From: an uncultured bacterium
GTDB lineage: Bacteria > Bacillota > Clostridia > Lachnospirales > Lachnospiraceae
Direction of reading: 5' to 3'
Length of the DNA: 48,373 bases
Assembly: GCA_947643595.1 (NCBI GenBank)
Contig: CANRWP010000023.1
Coordinates: forward strand, 1-48,373
The notes under the pieces were generated by a model. The model searched no databases, was not told the origin of the DNA, and worked only from the letters and a program-made list of their open reading frames with translations. The stretch's first letter is position 1; each line of letters opens with the position of its first letter. A program made the translations under genes and the position numbers. Shown one piece after another: positions 8,776 through 17,540 of this stretch.

Positions 8776-11298
8776 ATGAAATACTATTCGAAGGCAATTC
8801 CGAAAAGCGACAGAATTACCAGATTAGTGGAGCATCTGTATGCTAAAATGCCGGAAATTGAAGCTTCGAGAGCCGTGCTGATCACAGAGTCCTACCAGCA
8901 GACGGAAAATGAGCCGATGGTCATCAGGCGCGCGAAAGCGTTTGAGCATATTCTGGACAACATCCCGATCATCATCCGGGATGAAGAGCTGATTGTGGGC
9001 TCGACGACGATCGCGCCCAGAGGCTGCCAGACCTACCCGGAATTTTCCTGGGAGTGGCTGGAGGCTGAGTTTGAGACCGTGGCGACGAGAGCTGCGGATC
9101 CGTTCTATATCTCTGACGAGACAAAGAAAAAGCTGCATGAGGCGAATCGGTATTGGAAAGGGAAGACGACCAGCGAACTTGCCACCGCGTACATGGCGCC
9201 CGAAACCCTGACGGCGATGGCGCACAATGTGTTCACGCCGGGGAACTATTTCTACAACGGCGTGGGACATATCACGGTGAAGTATGAGCAGGTGCTGGCG
9301 ATCGGATTCGAGGGGATCATCGAGATCGCGGAGAAATATCTTGCGGACTGTAAGGTGGGGGACGGCGATTACGCGAAGCGTTCCCGTTTCCTGCAGGCAG
9401 TGATCATCAGCTGTAAGGCGGTGATCCGCTACGCGGAGCGCTATGCGAAGCTGGCTGCCGAGATGGCGGGAAGATGCAGCGATCCGCAGAGAAAAGCGGA
9501 ACTGCTTAAAATCTCCGCAAACTGCGCCAGAGTGCCGGCAAAGGGCGCGGAAAATTTCCATGAGGCGTGTCAGAGCTTCTGGTTCGTGCAGCAGCTTCTG
9601 CAGCTGGAGTCCAGCGGGCATTCGATCTCGCCGGGGCGCTTTGATCAGTATATGTATCCCTACTTCAGGAAAGATCTGGACAGGGGAGCGATCACCAGGG
9701 AGTTTGCGCAGGAACTGATGGACTGCATCTGGGTGAAGCTGAACGACCTGAACAAGTGCCGTGACGCGGCGAGCGCGGAAGGCTTCGCGGGCTACAGTCT
9801 GTTCCAGAACCTGATCGTCGGCGGACAGGACGAGAACGGACAGGATGTGACCAACGATCTGTCCTTTATGTGCATCACCTGTTCGATGCATGTCTTTCTG
9901 CCGCAGCCGTCCTTGTCCATCCGGGTGTGGAACGGTTCGCCGCAGGATCTGCTGATCCATGCAGCGGAGCTGACCAGAACGGGTATTGGCCTGCCGGCTT
10001 ACTATAATGACGAGGTGATCATCCCGGCTCTGATGAGCAGAGGGCTGACGCTGGAAGACGCCAGAACCTACAACATCATCGGCTGTGTGGAACCGCAGAA
10101 AGCCGGAAAAACCGAAGGCTGGCACGACGCGGCGTTCTTCAATATGTGCCGCCCGCTGGAGTTTGTGTTTACCAACGGGTACGACAAGGGGGAACTGGCA
10201 AGCGTCCAGACCGGCGATGTGGAGAGCTTTAAGACCTTTGACGAATTCTACGACGCCTACAAAAGGCAGATGGAATATCAGATATCCCTGCTGGTCAATG
10301 CGGACAACGCCATTGATCAGGCGCACATGGAGCGGTGCCCGCTGCCCTTCGAGTCCTGTATGGTGGACGACTGTATGGCGAGGGGGATGTGTCTGCAGGA
10401 GGGTGGAGCAGTCTACAACTTTACGGGGCCTCAGGGCTTCGGCATCGCGAATGTGGCGGACTCCCTGTACGCGATAAAGAGACTGGTGTTCGACGAAAAA
10501 AAAGCGACGCTGGGCGACTTCAAGCGGGCGCTGGCGTTGAACTACGGCAAGGGCTTCGACGAGATCACCGTGGCGGAGATGACGGCGCAGATCGTAAAGG
10601 AGCTGAAACAGGCGGGCAGGAACGTTTCCGACGAGGATATCGCGGCGATTGCGAAGACGATTATGGATACGAAACTTTCCGATGCGGACCAGGCGATGTG
10701 CGACAACCTGTACGATATGATAGACGAGCTGCCTAAGTTCGGCAACGACATTGAGGATGTGGACGATCTGGCGAGGGATGCGGCCTATACTTATACAAGG
10801 CCGGTGGAGAAATATAAAAATCCCAGAGGAGGCATGTTCCAGGCGGGCGTGTATCCGGTATCGGCGAACGTACCTCTGGGCGGCCAGACCGGGGCAACGC
10901 CGGACGGAAGACTGGCGCACAGACCGGTGGCGGACGGCGTATCGCCCTCCTCCGGAAAGGATGTGCACGGTCCCACGGCGGCGGCGAATTCGGTGGCGAA
11001 ACTGGATCACGGTATCGCCAGCAACGGTACGCTCTTCAACCAGAAATTCCATCCTTCCGCGCTCAGCGGCGAGGAGGGACTGAACAACTTTGTTTCCCTG
11101 ATCCGTTCCTACTTTGATCAGAAAGGAATGCACATGCAGTTTAACGTGGTATCCAGGGAGACGCTGTTGGATGCGCAGCGGCATCCGGAAAATTATAAAC
11201 ACCTGGTAGTCCGGGTGGCGGGGTACAGCGCGCTGTTCACCACATTGTCCAGATCTCTGCAGGATGACATCATCGCCAGAACGGAACAGGGCTTTTAA
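8776..11298 (+). CDS. Glycyl radical diol dehydratase (B12-independent propanediol dehydratase)
   Basis: An 840-residue member of the pyruvate-formate-lyase-like family that dehydrates 1,2-propanediol to propionaldehyde through a glycyl and thiyl radical. The thiyl cysteine sits in IIGCVEPQKAG (Cys437) and the radical glycine in VRVAGYSALF (Gly816), 24 residues from the C-terminus, both as expected. The GCVEP context matches diol/glycerol dehydratases rather than pyruvate formate-lyase (which has CC) . A strong AAGGAGG precedes ATG 8776. The activase follows 27 bases downstream, and aldolase, PduP-like and shell genes follow, which points to propanediol from deoxysugars rather than choline or glycerol. 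No cobalamin dehydratase genes are present. Exact substrate is inferred from context. Confidence 0.93.
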   Translation: MKYYSKAIPKSDRITRLVEHLYAKMPEIEASRAVLITESYQQTENEPMVIRRAKAFEHILDNIPIIIRDEELIVGSTTIAPRGCQTYPEFSWEWLEAEFETVATRAADPFYISDETKKKLHEANRYWKGKTTSELATAYMAPETLTAMAHNVFTPGNYFYNGVGHITVKYEQVLAIGFEGIIEIAEKYLADCKVGDGDYAKRSRFLQAVIISCKAVIRYAERYAKLAAEMAGRCSDPQRKAELLKISANCARVPAKGAENFHEACQSFWFVQQLLQLESSGHSISPGRFDQYMYPYFRKDLDRGAITREFAQELMDCIWVKLNDLNKCRDAASAEGFAGYSLFQNLIVGGQDENGQDVTNDLSFMCITCSMHVFLPQPSLSIRVWNGSPQDLLIHAAELTRTGIGLPAYYNDEVIIPALMSRGLTLEDARTYNIIGCVEPQKAGKTEGWHDAAFFNMCRPLEFVFTNGYDKGELASVQTGDVESFKTFDEFYDAYKRQMEYQISLLVNADNAIDQAHMERCPLPFESCMVDDCMARGMCLQEGGAVYNFTGPQGFGIANVADSLYAIKRLVFDEKKATLGDFKRALALNYGKGFDEITVAEMTAQIVKELKQAGRNVSDEDIAAIAKTIMDTKLSDADQAMCDNLYDMIDELPKFGNDIEDVDDLARDAAYTYTRPVEKYKNPRGGMFQAGVYPVSANVPLGGQTGATPDGRLAHRPVADGVSPSSGKDVHGPTAAANSVAKLDHGIASNGTLFNQKFHPSALSGEEGLNNFVSLIRSYFDQKGMHMQFNVVSRETLLDAQRHPENYKHLVVRVAGYSALFTTLSRSLQDDIIARTEQGF

Positions 11299-11325
11299 CA
11301 GGAAAAGGTAAACGGAGACAATATT

Positions 11326-12123
11326 ATGGAAATGGAATATCTCCACACAAAAGGAAGAATTTTTGATATCCAGCGCTACTCGATCCATGACGGAAAGGGC
11401 ATCCGCACCATTGTTTTTTTGAAGGGCTGCGTGCTCCGGTGTAAATGGTGCTGTAATCCGGAATCCCAGGAGTATCAGATTCAGACGATGATGGTGCAGG
11501 GAAAGCCGAAGATCATCGGCAGGGACGTGACGGTGGAAGAAGTGATGGAGACCGTGGTGAAGGATGAGCCTTATTACCGGCGTTCCGGCGGGGGGCTTAC
11601 CCTTTCCGGCGGCGAGAGCCTCTGCCAGGCGGAGTTTGCCAGAGATCTGCTCCACGCCGCGAAAGCGCGGGGCATGAACACGGCGATGGAGAGCATGGCT
11701 GGACTGCCCTACGAGAAGATCGAGATGCTCCTGCCTTATCTGGACAATTATCTGATGGACATCAAGCATATCGATCCGGAAAAGCATAAACGCTTTACCG
11801 GGAGAAGCAATGAGCTGATGCTGGAGAATGCAAGAAAAGTGGCCGGGTCCGGACAGACCAGACTGGATATCCGGGTGCCCGTGATACCGACTTTCAACGA
11901 TAAGCCCGAGGAGATCAGAGCGATCGCGCAGTTTGCGGACAAACTGCCGGGGGTGAAGAAGATACACCTGCTTCCCTACCACAGACTGGGGCAGGATAAG
12001 TATACGGGGCTCGGCAGAGATTACGAGATGGACGGCATACTGCCGCCGGACAATGCGTATATGGAGATGCTGCGGCAGGTGGTGCAGCAGAATTCTTCCC
12101 TGTACTGTCAGATCGGCGGTTAG
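11326..12123 (+). CDS. Glycyl radical enzyme activase (radical SAM), short form
   Basis: This enzyme uses S-adenosylmethionine and a [4Fe-4S] cluster to install the glycyl radical on the dehydratase encoded just upstream. FLKGCVLRCKWCCNPES contains the radical SAM motif C35-x3-C39-x2-C42. GGLTLSGGESLCQ is the SAM-binding glycine stretch, and LMDIKHIDPEKHKRFTG is typical of PFL-activase relatives. At 265 residues it lacks the two-cluster ferredoxin-like insert that many diol dehydratase and hydroxyphenylacetate decarboxylase activases carry after the radical SAM motif. It starts at ATG 11326 with GGAGA upstream. Confidence 0.93.
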   Translation: MEMEYLHTKGRIFDIQRYSIHDGKGIRTIVFLKGCVLRCKWCCNPESQEYQIQTMMVQGKPKIIGRDVTVEEVMETVVKDEPYYRRSGGGLTLSGGESLCQAEFARDLLHAAKARGMNTAMESMAGLPYEKIEMLLPYLDNYLMDIKHIDPEKHKRFTGRSNELMLENARKVAGSGQTRLDIRVPVIPTFNDKPEEIRAIAQFADKLPGVKKIHLLPYHRLGQDKYTGLGRDYEMDGILPPDNAYMEMLRQVVQQNSSLYCQIGG

Positions 12124-12148
12124 CGCAAGGAAAGGCACAGGTTATAGG

Positions 12149-12526
12149 ATGAGCTACATAGACAATTTAACCGCGGAGGCGAAGCAGCGTATCGTACAGG
12201 AGCTGGTGCCCGGTAAGCAGATCACACTGGCGCACATCATAGCGAATCCGGACCGCATTTTATATGAGAAACTGGGACTGGACCCGGCGTTGGATTACGC
12301 GAAATCGGCTATCGGCGTGCTGACGGTATCGCCGGCGGAGACAGCGATCATCATTGCGGATATCGCGATGAAAGCGTCGGGAATCGAGCTGGGGTTCGTG
12401 GACCGGTTCAGCGGCTCTCTGATCATCACCGGCACGGTGTCTGAAGTGGAAGCATCTGTGCAGGCGATCCTGAGTTATGCGGATGAAACGCTGCGCTATA
12501 CGATCTGCGACATCACAAGGACATGA
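12149..12526 (+). CDS. pduU: PduU/EutS-like BMC shell protein
   Basis: A 125-residue single-BMC-domain protein. The N-terminal part (ELVPGKQITLAHIIANP) is the extra strand segment of the circularly permuted PduU/EutS class. SAIGVLTVSPAETAIIIADI and SGSLIITGTVSEVEASVQAI are the BMC core. PduU-type hexamers form facets of the shell. The start is ATG 12149; a longer frame upstream overlaps the activase and is unlikely. Its stop overlaps the next gene as ATGA, so it is coupled to the EutP/PduV GTPase, a pairing seen in other pdu/eut loci. Confidence 0.9.
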   Translation: MSYIDNLTAEAKQRIVQELVPGKQITLAHIIANPDRILYEKLGLDPALDYAKSAIGVLTVSPAETAIIIADIAMKASGIELGFVDRFSGSLIITGTVSEVEASVQAILSYADETLRYTICDITRT

Positions 12527-13008
12527 AAAAGATTATATTAATAGGAAGAAGCGAAGCGGGAAAGACGACATTGACCCAGGCGCTGAAGGGGGAAAAGATA
12601 CAGTATCACAAGACCCAGTATGTCAACAACTTTGACGTGATCATCGATACGCCCGGGGAGTACGCCCAGACGGCGCACCTCGGAAGGGCGCTGGCGCTCT
12701 ACACGTACGAAGCCCAGGTGGTGGGACTGCTGCTTGCGGCGACGGAACCCTACTCTCTGTATCCGCCCTGCATCACCAGTATGACGAACCGGGATACGGT
12801 GGGAATCGTGACAAAGATAAACGACGGGAAAGCGAATGTGGAACGGGCGGAGAGGTGGCTTCGTCTGACAGGATGTAAAAAAATTTTTTATGTGGATTCC
12901 AAAACGGGGGAGGGCATTCCGGAAATTCTGGAGTATCTGGCGGAGGAAGGGGATGTCTTACCCTGGGAAGATACAAAAACCAACAAAAACAACACGGAAT
13001 TATGTTGA
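12523..13008 (+). CDS. eutP: EutP/PduV family GTPase-like protein
   Basis: 161 residues with a P-loop (IGRSEAGKTTL, residues 7-17) and a DTPGEYAQTAHLGRAL switch-type segment that identifies the EutP/PduV family; TKIND stands in for the NKxD motif. In propanediol and ethanolamine compartments such proteins associate with the shell surface; a GTPase or kinase-like role has been proposed. Translationally coupled to the upstream shell gene (ATGA). Its last codons (TKTNKNNTELC) overlap the A-rich element and -35 box of the next promoter, so the end of this gene doubles as regulatory DNA. Confidence 0.9.
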   Translation: MKKIILIGRSEAGKTTLTQALKGEKIQYHKTQYVNNFDVIIDTPGEYAQTAHLGRALALYTYEAQVVGLLLAATEPYSLYPPCITSMTNRDTVGIVTKINDGKANVERAERWLRLTGCKKIFYVDSKTGEGIPEILEYLAEEGDVLPWEDTKTNKNNTELC

Positions 13009-13033
13009 CTTTGTTGAGAACAACCTTTATACT
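12973..13033 (+). promoter_or_regulatory. Internal promoter before the aldolase gene, with shared element and palindrome
   Basis: TTGACT (13005-13010) and TATACT (13028-13033) are 17 bases apart. ACAAAAACCAA (12973-12983) repeats the element at 8661-8671. The spacer contains a perfect inverted repeat, TTGTT-GAG-AACAA (13011-13023), a possible operator. This promoter would give the aldolase, dehydrogenases and shell genes their own transcript, independent of the diol dehydratase promoter. Confidence 0.75.
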
Positions 13034-13082
13034 GGGAGTATAAGGCAACAAAATCGACTAAAATCAAGGAGGAATGATTTTT

Positions 13083-13904
13083 ATGCAGAACGAATTTGAA
13101 ATCAAAAAACAGATTTGTGACATCGGGAAGAGGATCTACAACAGAAACATGGTTGCTGCGAATGACGGCAACATTTCCGTAAAGCTGAACGACCATGAGT
13201 TTCTCTGCACACCGACCGGTGTTTCCAAGGGGTTTATGACACCGGAGTACATCTGTAAAGTGGACGAGAACGGCAATGTGATCCAGGCGAACAAGGGATT
13301 CAAGCCTTCTTCCGAGATCAAGATGCACATGAGGGTTTATGCGAAGAGACCGGACGTGGGAGCTGTTGTGCATGCACATCCCACTTTTGCTACCTCTTTT
13401 GCGATTGCAGGTATTCCGCTGACGCAGCCGATCATGCCGGAGGCGGTTATCGCTCTCGGCTGCGTGCCTATCGCTGAGTACGGCACGCCTTCCACAATGG
13501 AGATCCCCGACAATGTGGAAAAATATCTTCCTTACTATGATGCGGTTCTGCTGGAGAGCCATGGCGCACTGACATGGAGCACTGACCTTCTTGCTGCTTA
13601 CCATAAGATGGAATCCGTAGAGTTCTATGCGGAACTTCTGTACAAGTCCAAAATGCTGGGCGGTCCGAAGGAGTTCGATAAGAATACGATCGAGAAACTG
13701 TATGAGATCAGAAGAAAGATGGGGCTTCCCGGAAAACATCCCGCGAATCTCTGCATGAACAAGGACACCAAGAACTGCCATAACTGTGGCTGCCATGGAA
13801 GCAATGACAACGGCACAGGCTCCGTATCTTCCATAGCGAAGTCCGCAAGTCCTGAAGTGGTAGCTGAGATCACAAAGAAAGTGATGCAGCAGTTGGGTTT
13901 ATAA
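13083..13904 (+). CDS. fucA: Class II aldolase (L-rhamnulose/L-fuculose-1-phosphate aldolase) with encapsulation tail
   Basis: Cleaves the ketose-1-phosphate into DHAP and L-lactaldehyde. NDGNISVKL and GVSKGF are the phosphate-binding region. VVHAHPTFATSFA gives two zinc histidines, and LLESHGALTWS a further one. After the roughly 215-residue aldolase domain there is a Cys/Gly-rich linker (CHNCGCHGSNDNG) and a final amphipathic helix (SPEVVAEITKKVMQQLGL), the layout of a C-terminal encapsulation peptide that targets the enzyme into the shell. ATG 13083 is preferred because AGGAGG ends ten bases before it; ATG 13074 is only one base from it. RhaA and RhaB nearby make L-rhamnulose-1-phosphate the likely substrate; the family alone cannot separate rhamnulose from fuculose. 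Confidence 0.9.
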   Translation: MQNEFEIKKQICDIGKRIYNRNMVAANDGNISVKLNDHEFLCTPTGVSKGFMTPEYICKVDENGNVIQANKGFKPSSEIKMHMRVYAKRPDVGAVVHAHPTFATSFAIAGIPLTQPIMPEAVIALGCVPIAEYGTPSTMEIPDNVEKYLPYYDAVLLESHGALTWSTDLLAAYHKMESVEFYAELLYKSKMLGGPKEFDKNTIEKLYEIRRKMGLPGKHPANLCMNKDTKNCHNCGCHGSNDNGTGSVSSIAKSASPEVVAEITKKVMQQLGL

Positions 13905-13908
13905 TTTT

Positions 13909-14391
13909 ATGAACCAGGAAGAACTTATCAAACAGACAATAGAGTCCTATCTGAACGGAGAGGCTGCTCTGCAGGATATGAACCTGAAAACTGCCAACGA
14001 GCTGATAAAAAAGGTGCACGAAAAGGCGCAGGAGATGGGAATATCCGTGGTGGCGGCGGTGTCGGACAAAGCGGGGAGACCTGTAGCGGTGCAGTGTATG
14101 GACGGCGCCTACATCGGAAGTTACGATGTGGCACTGAACAAGACCTACACCTGCGTGGCATTTAAAATGTCCACGGAGACGCTGGGGAAGCTGGCGCAGC
14201 CGGGTGAGTCCCTGTACGGGATCCAGTTCACCAACGAGGGAAAGATCGTGATCTTCGGCGGCGGCGAACCGCTGTACGCGGGGGGCAGGATGATCGGAGC
14301 GCTGGGGGTAAGCGGCGGCTCGGCCGAGCAGGATACAGCTCTCGCGGCATACGGAAAGGATATCTTAAAGGAGGTAACAGCGTGCCTATAA
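13909..14391 (+). CDS. GlcG/HbpS-like (PduO C-terminal domain) protein
   Basis: 160 residues of the heme-degradation/GlcG domain family, also found as the C-terminal half of PduO. Typical segments are ISVVAAVSDKAGRPVAVQCM, SYDVALNKTYTC and GGEPLYAGGRMIGALGVSGG. Stand-alone copies occur in glycyl radical compartments; the role is not settled, with cofactor or heme/corrinoid binding suggested. There is no clear ribosome site before ATG 13909, which sits only four bases after the aldolase stop, so translation probably depends on coupling. Its 3' end overlaps the next gene by ten bases. The N-terminal helix (EELIKQTIESYL) could be a targeting helix. Confidence 0.88.
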   Translation: MNQEELIKQTIESYLNGEAALQDMNLKTANELIKKVHEKAQEMGISVVAAVSDKAGRPVAVQCMDGAYIGSYDVALNKTYTCVAFKMSTETLGKLAQPGESLYGIQFTNEGKIVIFGGGEPLYAGGRMIGALGVSGGSAEQDTALAAYGKDILKEVTACL

Positions 14392-15773
14392 GTGAAAGCA
14401 TGGTACAGGATATTGTATCAGAAGTTATGGCAAAGATGCAGATAGCGGACAGCGCTTCGGGAAAGCGTGGCATATTCACGGACATGAATGAAGCCATCGC
14501 GGCTGCCCAGAAGGCCCAGAAGGTTGTCAGAAATCTGTCCATGGATCAGAGAGAGAAAATTATCTCCAACATCCGTAAAAAGACACATGAAAATGCGGAG
14601 ATCCTTGCGAGGATGGGCGTGGATGAGACGGGGATGGGCAACGTGCCCCACAAGATCCTGAAACACCATCTTGTGGCAGACAAGGTTCCCGGCACAGAAG
14701 ATATCACAACAGAGGCGTACTCGGGAGACAGGGGACTCACCCTTGTGGAGATGGGGCCGTTTGGCGTGATCGGCGCGATCACACCCAGCACGAACCCCTC
14801 CGAGACAGTGATCTGCAACGCGATGGGGATGATCGCAGGCGGCAATACTGTGGTATTCAACCCGCATCCTCAGGCGAAAAAGACGACAATGTACGCGATC
14901 AATATGGTAAATGAAGCTTCTCTGGAGGCCGGCGGCCCGGACAATGTGGCATGTACGGTGGAAAACCCGACGCTGGCGACCAGCGACATCATGATGCACC
15001 ATCCGGCGATCCAGCTCATCGCGGCTACCGGCGGGCCGGGCGTTGTGACGGCGGTCTTATCCTCCGGCAGACGCGGCATCGGCGCAGGCGCAGGCAACCC
15101 GCCCGCCCTGATCGACGAGACGGCCGATATCAGAAAAGCGGCAGCGGACGTTGTGAACGGCTGCACGTTCGACAACAACCTTCCCTGTATCGCGGAGAAA
15201 GAGATCGTGGCGGTGGAGAGCGTTATCGACGAACTGCTGCACTACATGGTAAACGAACAGGGCTGTTATCTGGCTTCCAGGGAGGAGCAGGATAAGCTGG
15301 CGGCTACGGTGATCACACCGAAGGGCTCCCTCAACAGAAAGTGTGTGGGACGTTCCGCGAAAGCGCTGCTCGCTATGATCGGTGTGGATGTGCCGGACAA
15401 TATCCGCTGCATCACATTTGTCGGGGAGAAAGAGCATCCGCTGATCACGGAGGAACTGATGATGCCGATCCTCGGTATCGTTCCGGCGAAAGACTTTGAC
15501 GACGCGGTGGAGAAAGCGGTATGGCTTGAGCACGGCAATCGTCATTCGGCACATATTCATTCTAAGAATGTAGATCGGATCACGAAATACGCGAAGGCGA
15601 TCGACACGGCGATCCTTGTAAAGAACGGGCCTTCCTATGCGGCTCTGGGCTTCGGCGGCGAGAGTATCTGTACCTTCACGATCGCCAGCAGGACAGGCGA
15701 GGGACTGACCAGCGCGAGCAGCTTTACAAAGAAGAGGCGCTGCGTGATGACGGATAACTTATGCATAAGGTGA
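14382..15773 (+). CDS. pduP: CoA-acylating propionaldehyde dehydrogenase, PduP-like
   Basis: Oxidises propionaldehyde to propionyl-CoA with NAD+. The GTG start at 14382 follows AAAGGAGG by eight bases and overlaps the end of the previous gene. The first 18 residues (PISESMVQDIVSEVMAKM) form an amphipathic encapsulation helix followed by a short linker. The dehydrogenase fold shows PFGVIGAITPSTNPSET and the nucleophile in CTFDNNLPCIAEKE (Cys269). The length of 463 is usual for PduP. It works with the alcohol dehydrogenase and PduL downstream to recycle NAD+ and CoA inside the shell. Confidence 0.94.
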   Translation: MPISESMVQDIVSEVMAKMQIADSASGKRGIFTDMNEAIAAAQKAQKVVRNLSMDQREKIISNIRKKTHENAEILARMGVDETGMGNVPHKILKHHLVADKVPGTEDITTEAYSGDRGLTLVEMGPFGVIGAITPSTNPSETVICNAMGMIAGGNTVVFNPHPQAKKTTMYAINMVNEASLEAGGPDNVACTVENPTLATSDIMMHHPAIQLIAATGGPGVVTAVLSSGRRGIGAGAGNPPALIDETADIRKAAADVVNGCTFDNNLPCIAEKEIVAVESVIDELLHYMVNEQGCYLASREEQDKLAATVITPKGSLNRKCVGRSAKALLAMIGVDVPDNIRCITFVGEKEHPLITEELMMPILGIVPAKDFDDAVEKAVWLEHGNRHSAHIHSKNVDRITKYAKAIDTAILVKNGPSYAALGFGGESICTFTIASRTGEGLTSASSFTKKRRCVMTDNLCIR

Positions 15774-15820
15774 AAAGATTTTCTAAGTTTCACCTATACG
15801 AGAAATTGCAGGGCAATTTC
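15768..15820 (+). promoter_or_regulatory. Two consecutive intercistronic hairpins
   Basis: AGGTGAAA (15768-15775) pairs with TTTCACCT (15788-15795), and GAAATTGC (15802-15809) pairs perfectly with GCAATTTC (15813-15820) over a three-base loop. The first stem overlaps the stop codon of the aldehyde dehydrogenase gene. No U-run follows, so these look like mRNA processing or stability elements rather than terminators. Confidence 0.65.
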
Positions 15821-15843
15821 CCGGAATAAAAGGAGGTAACAAC

Positions 15844-17064
15844 ATGGCAGTAAATTCAAATGACGTTGAGCAGATCGTCAGACAGGTACTTGCCAGCATG
15901 ACGGACGGCAGTGTCAGAAGCGCTGCGCCTGCGGCAGCTCCCGCGGCGGGAAATATCCCTAAAACGGGAAAAGTGGCTGTCCTCACGGCATTAAAGCACT
16001 TTGACATCAGGGAGTATCCAATTCCCGAGGTGGGCGATGACGATATGCTGGTGAAAGTGGAAGGCTGCGGCGTATGCGGTACGGATGCTCACGAATATAA
16101 GAACGATCCTTTCGGCCTGATTCCTGTGGCACTGGGACATGAGGGAACCGGCGAGATCGTAAAGATGGGTAAAAATGTAAAGAAAGACAGTGCAGGCAAG
16201 GATGTAAAAGTCGGCGATAAGATCGTGACCTGCATGATCTTCAAGGACAACCCGGATATCACAATGTATGATTTAAACAAGCAGAATGTCGGCGGAGCTG
16301 ACGTATACGGCCTGTTGGCGGAGGACGCTTCCAACTTCAACGGCTGGTTTGCGGAATATATCCTGATCAGGGGCGCGTTGGGATCCACATTCTTCAACGT
16401 GAGCGATCTGGATCTGGATTCCCGTATCCTGATCGAGCCCTGCGCGGTGCTGATCCATGCGGTGGAGAGAGCGAAGACGACAGGCATCCTTCGTTTCAAC
16501 AGCCGTGTGGTGGTACAGGGATGCGGCCCCATCGGCCTGATCTGCATCGCGATCCTGAAGACCATGGGTATGGTGAACATCATCGCGGTGGACGGCAACG
16601 AACAGAGACTGGAGTTTGCAAAGCGTCTTGGTGCGGCGGGCAGCGTGAACTTTATGAACTATAAGGGCGTCGAAAACCTGGCGAAAGGCGTGGAGGAGGC
16701 GTTCGGCGGACATCCCGCGGACTTCGCGTTCCAGTGCACCGGCTCACCGGTAGCTCATGCCAATATCTATAAGTTCATCAGAAACGGCGGCGGACTCTGC
16801 GAACTGGGATTCTTTATCAACGGCGGCGATGCGACCATCAATCCGCACTTTGACCTCTGCTCGAAGGAGATCACACTGGTGGGCTCCTGGGTATACACTC
16901 TGAGAGATTATGTGACTACTTTCGATTTCTTAAAGAGCGCAAAGGCGATCGGACTTCCGCTGTCAGAGCTGATCACAGACAGATATCCGTTAGAGCAGAT
17001 CAATGAAGCGCTGGAGAAGAATCTGGCGATGACAGGGTTGAAGATAGCAATCGTCAACAGGTAG
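15844..17064 (+). CDS. Zinc-dependent medium-chain alcohol dehydrogenase with encapsulation helix
   Basis: 406 residues. Residues 1-20 (AVNSNDVEQIVRQVLASM) form an encapsulation-type helix, followed by an Ala/Pro linker; the dehydrogenase begins near residue 40. VEGCGVCGTDAHEYK has the catalytic zinc Cys and LGHEGTGEI the His-Glu pair; VVQGCGPIGLICIAILKTMG is the NAD-binding motif. It probably reduces propionaldehyde to propanol to regenerate NAD+; it could also reduce lactaldehyde to propanediol, a step for which no other dedicated gene (FucO-type) is seen here. The structural four-Cys loop usual in this superfamily is not obvious. Confidence 0.88.
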   Translation: MAVNSNDVEQIVRQVLASMTDGSVRSAAPAAAPAAGNIPKTGKVAVLTALKHFDIREYPIPEVGDDDMLVKVEGCGVCGTDAHEYKNDPFGLIPVALGHEGTGEIVKMGKNVKKDSAGKDVKVGDKIVTCMIFKDNPDITMYDLNKQNVGGADVYGLLAEDASNFNGWFAEYILIRGALGSTFFNVSDLDLDSRILIEPCAVLIHAVERAKTTGILRFNSRVVVQGCGPIGLICIAILKTMGMVNIIAVDGNEQRLEFAKRLGAAGSVNFMNYKGVENLAKGVEEAFGGHPADFAFQCTGSPVAHANIYKFIRNGGGLCELGFFINGGDATINPHFDLCSKEITLVGSWVYTLRDYVTTFDFLKSAKAIGLPLSELITDRYPLEQINEALEKNLAMTGLKIAIVNR

Positions 17065-17080
17065 ATCAGGAGTATAAGCG

Positions 17081-17425
17081 ATGGAAGAAAAAAGACTGGA
17101 GGAAGTGAAAGACGAGAGAGCCGCCGGTATCCTGGAAGTGTTCGGGCTCACGACAGCGTTCCTGGCAGCTGACGCAGGCTGTAAGGCGGGTGACGTGACG
17201 TTGGAAAACTTCGATAAGAACAAACCGGCTAACGCGGACGCACTTCCGGTTCCACTGCTGGTAACTATCAAATTTCGCGGAACAGTGGCAGACGTGGAGG
17301 CGGCTATGGAGGCGGCGAAACAGGTGGCCGCGGACGGCGCAGGGATCGTGCAGAGTTACATTATCCCGAGACCGACGCCGGATTGCTGCAAAATGCTGAA
17401 ACTGAACGCATTTGATAAACGATGA
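17081..17425 (+). CDS. BMC-H shell protein with extended loop
   Basis: 114 residues with one BMC domain: AAGILEVFGLTTAFLAADAG at the start, LLVTIKFRGTVADVEAAMEA, and the closing SYIIPRPTPD. Residues about 43-60 (ENFDKNKPANADALPVP) are a longer loop than in standard PduA-like proteins and would lie near the pore or hexamer face. It follows the alcohol dehydrogenase by 16 bases. Its stop codon lies in the base of the long hairpin at 17423. Confidence 0.9.
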   Translation: MEEKRLEEVKDERAAGILEVFGLTTAFLAADAGCKAGDVTLENFDKNKPANADALPVPLLVTIKFRGTVADVEAAMEAAKQVAADGAGIVQSYIIPRPTPDCCKMLKLNAFDKR

Positions 17426-17491
17426 AACAAATTTGCCCCTTGATGCAAATTTGTTTCAGATACTTCGGAATTTTCGCAGAAAATTGCGAAG
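17423..17491 (+). promoter_or_regulatory. Two strong intercistronic hairpins in the shell gene cluster
   Basis: TGAAACAAATTTGC (17423-17436) is a perfect 14-base inverted repeat with 17445-17458 over an eight-base loop. CTTCG-G-AATTTTC (17463-17475) pairs with 17479-17491 with a single mismatch over a GCA loop. The first begins exactly at the stop codon of the upstream shell gene. Neither is followed by a U-run. Confidence 0.75.
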
Positions 17492-17511
17492 GTTCCCGCA
17501 TAACGTATAAT
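17484..17511 (+). promoter_or_regulatory. Possible weak promoter for abundant shell genes
   Basis: TATAAT (17506-17511) is a perfect -10 box; the best -35 is TTGCGA (17484-17489), 16 bases upstream and inside the second hairpin. It may add transcription for the following BMC-H genes. Only the -10 is convincing. Confidence 0.35.
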
Positions 17512-17540
17512 TCATAAAAACAAAGAAGGAGAAATTCATT

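Noticed and set aside
8824-12138. Very long minus-strand open frame opposite the diol dehydratase and activase
   Set aside because: It is the codon-bias shadow of two clear plus-strand genes; its translation is Arg/His/Leu-rich and has no domain.
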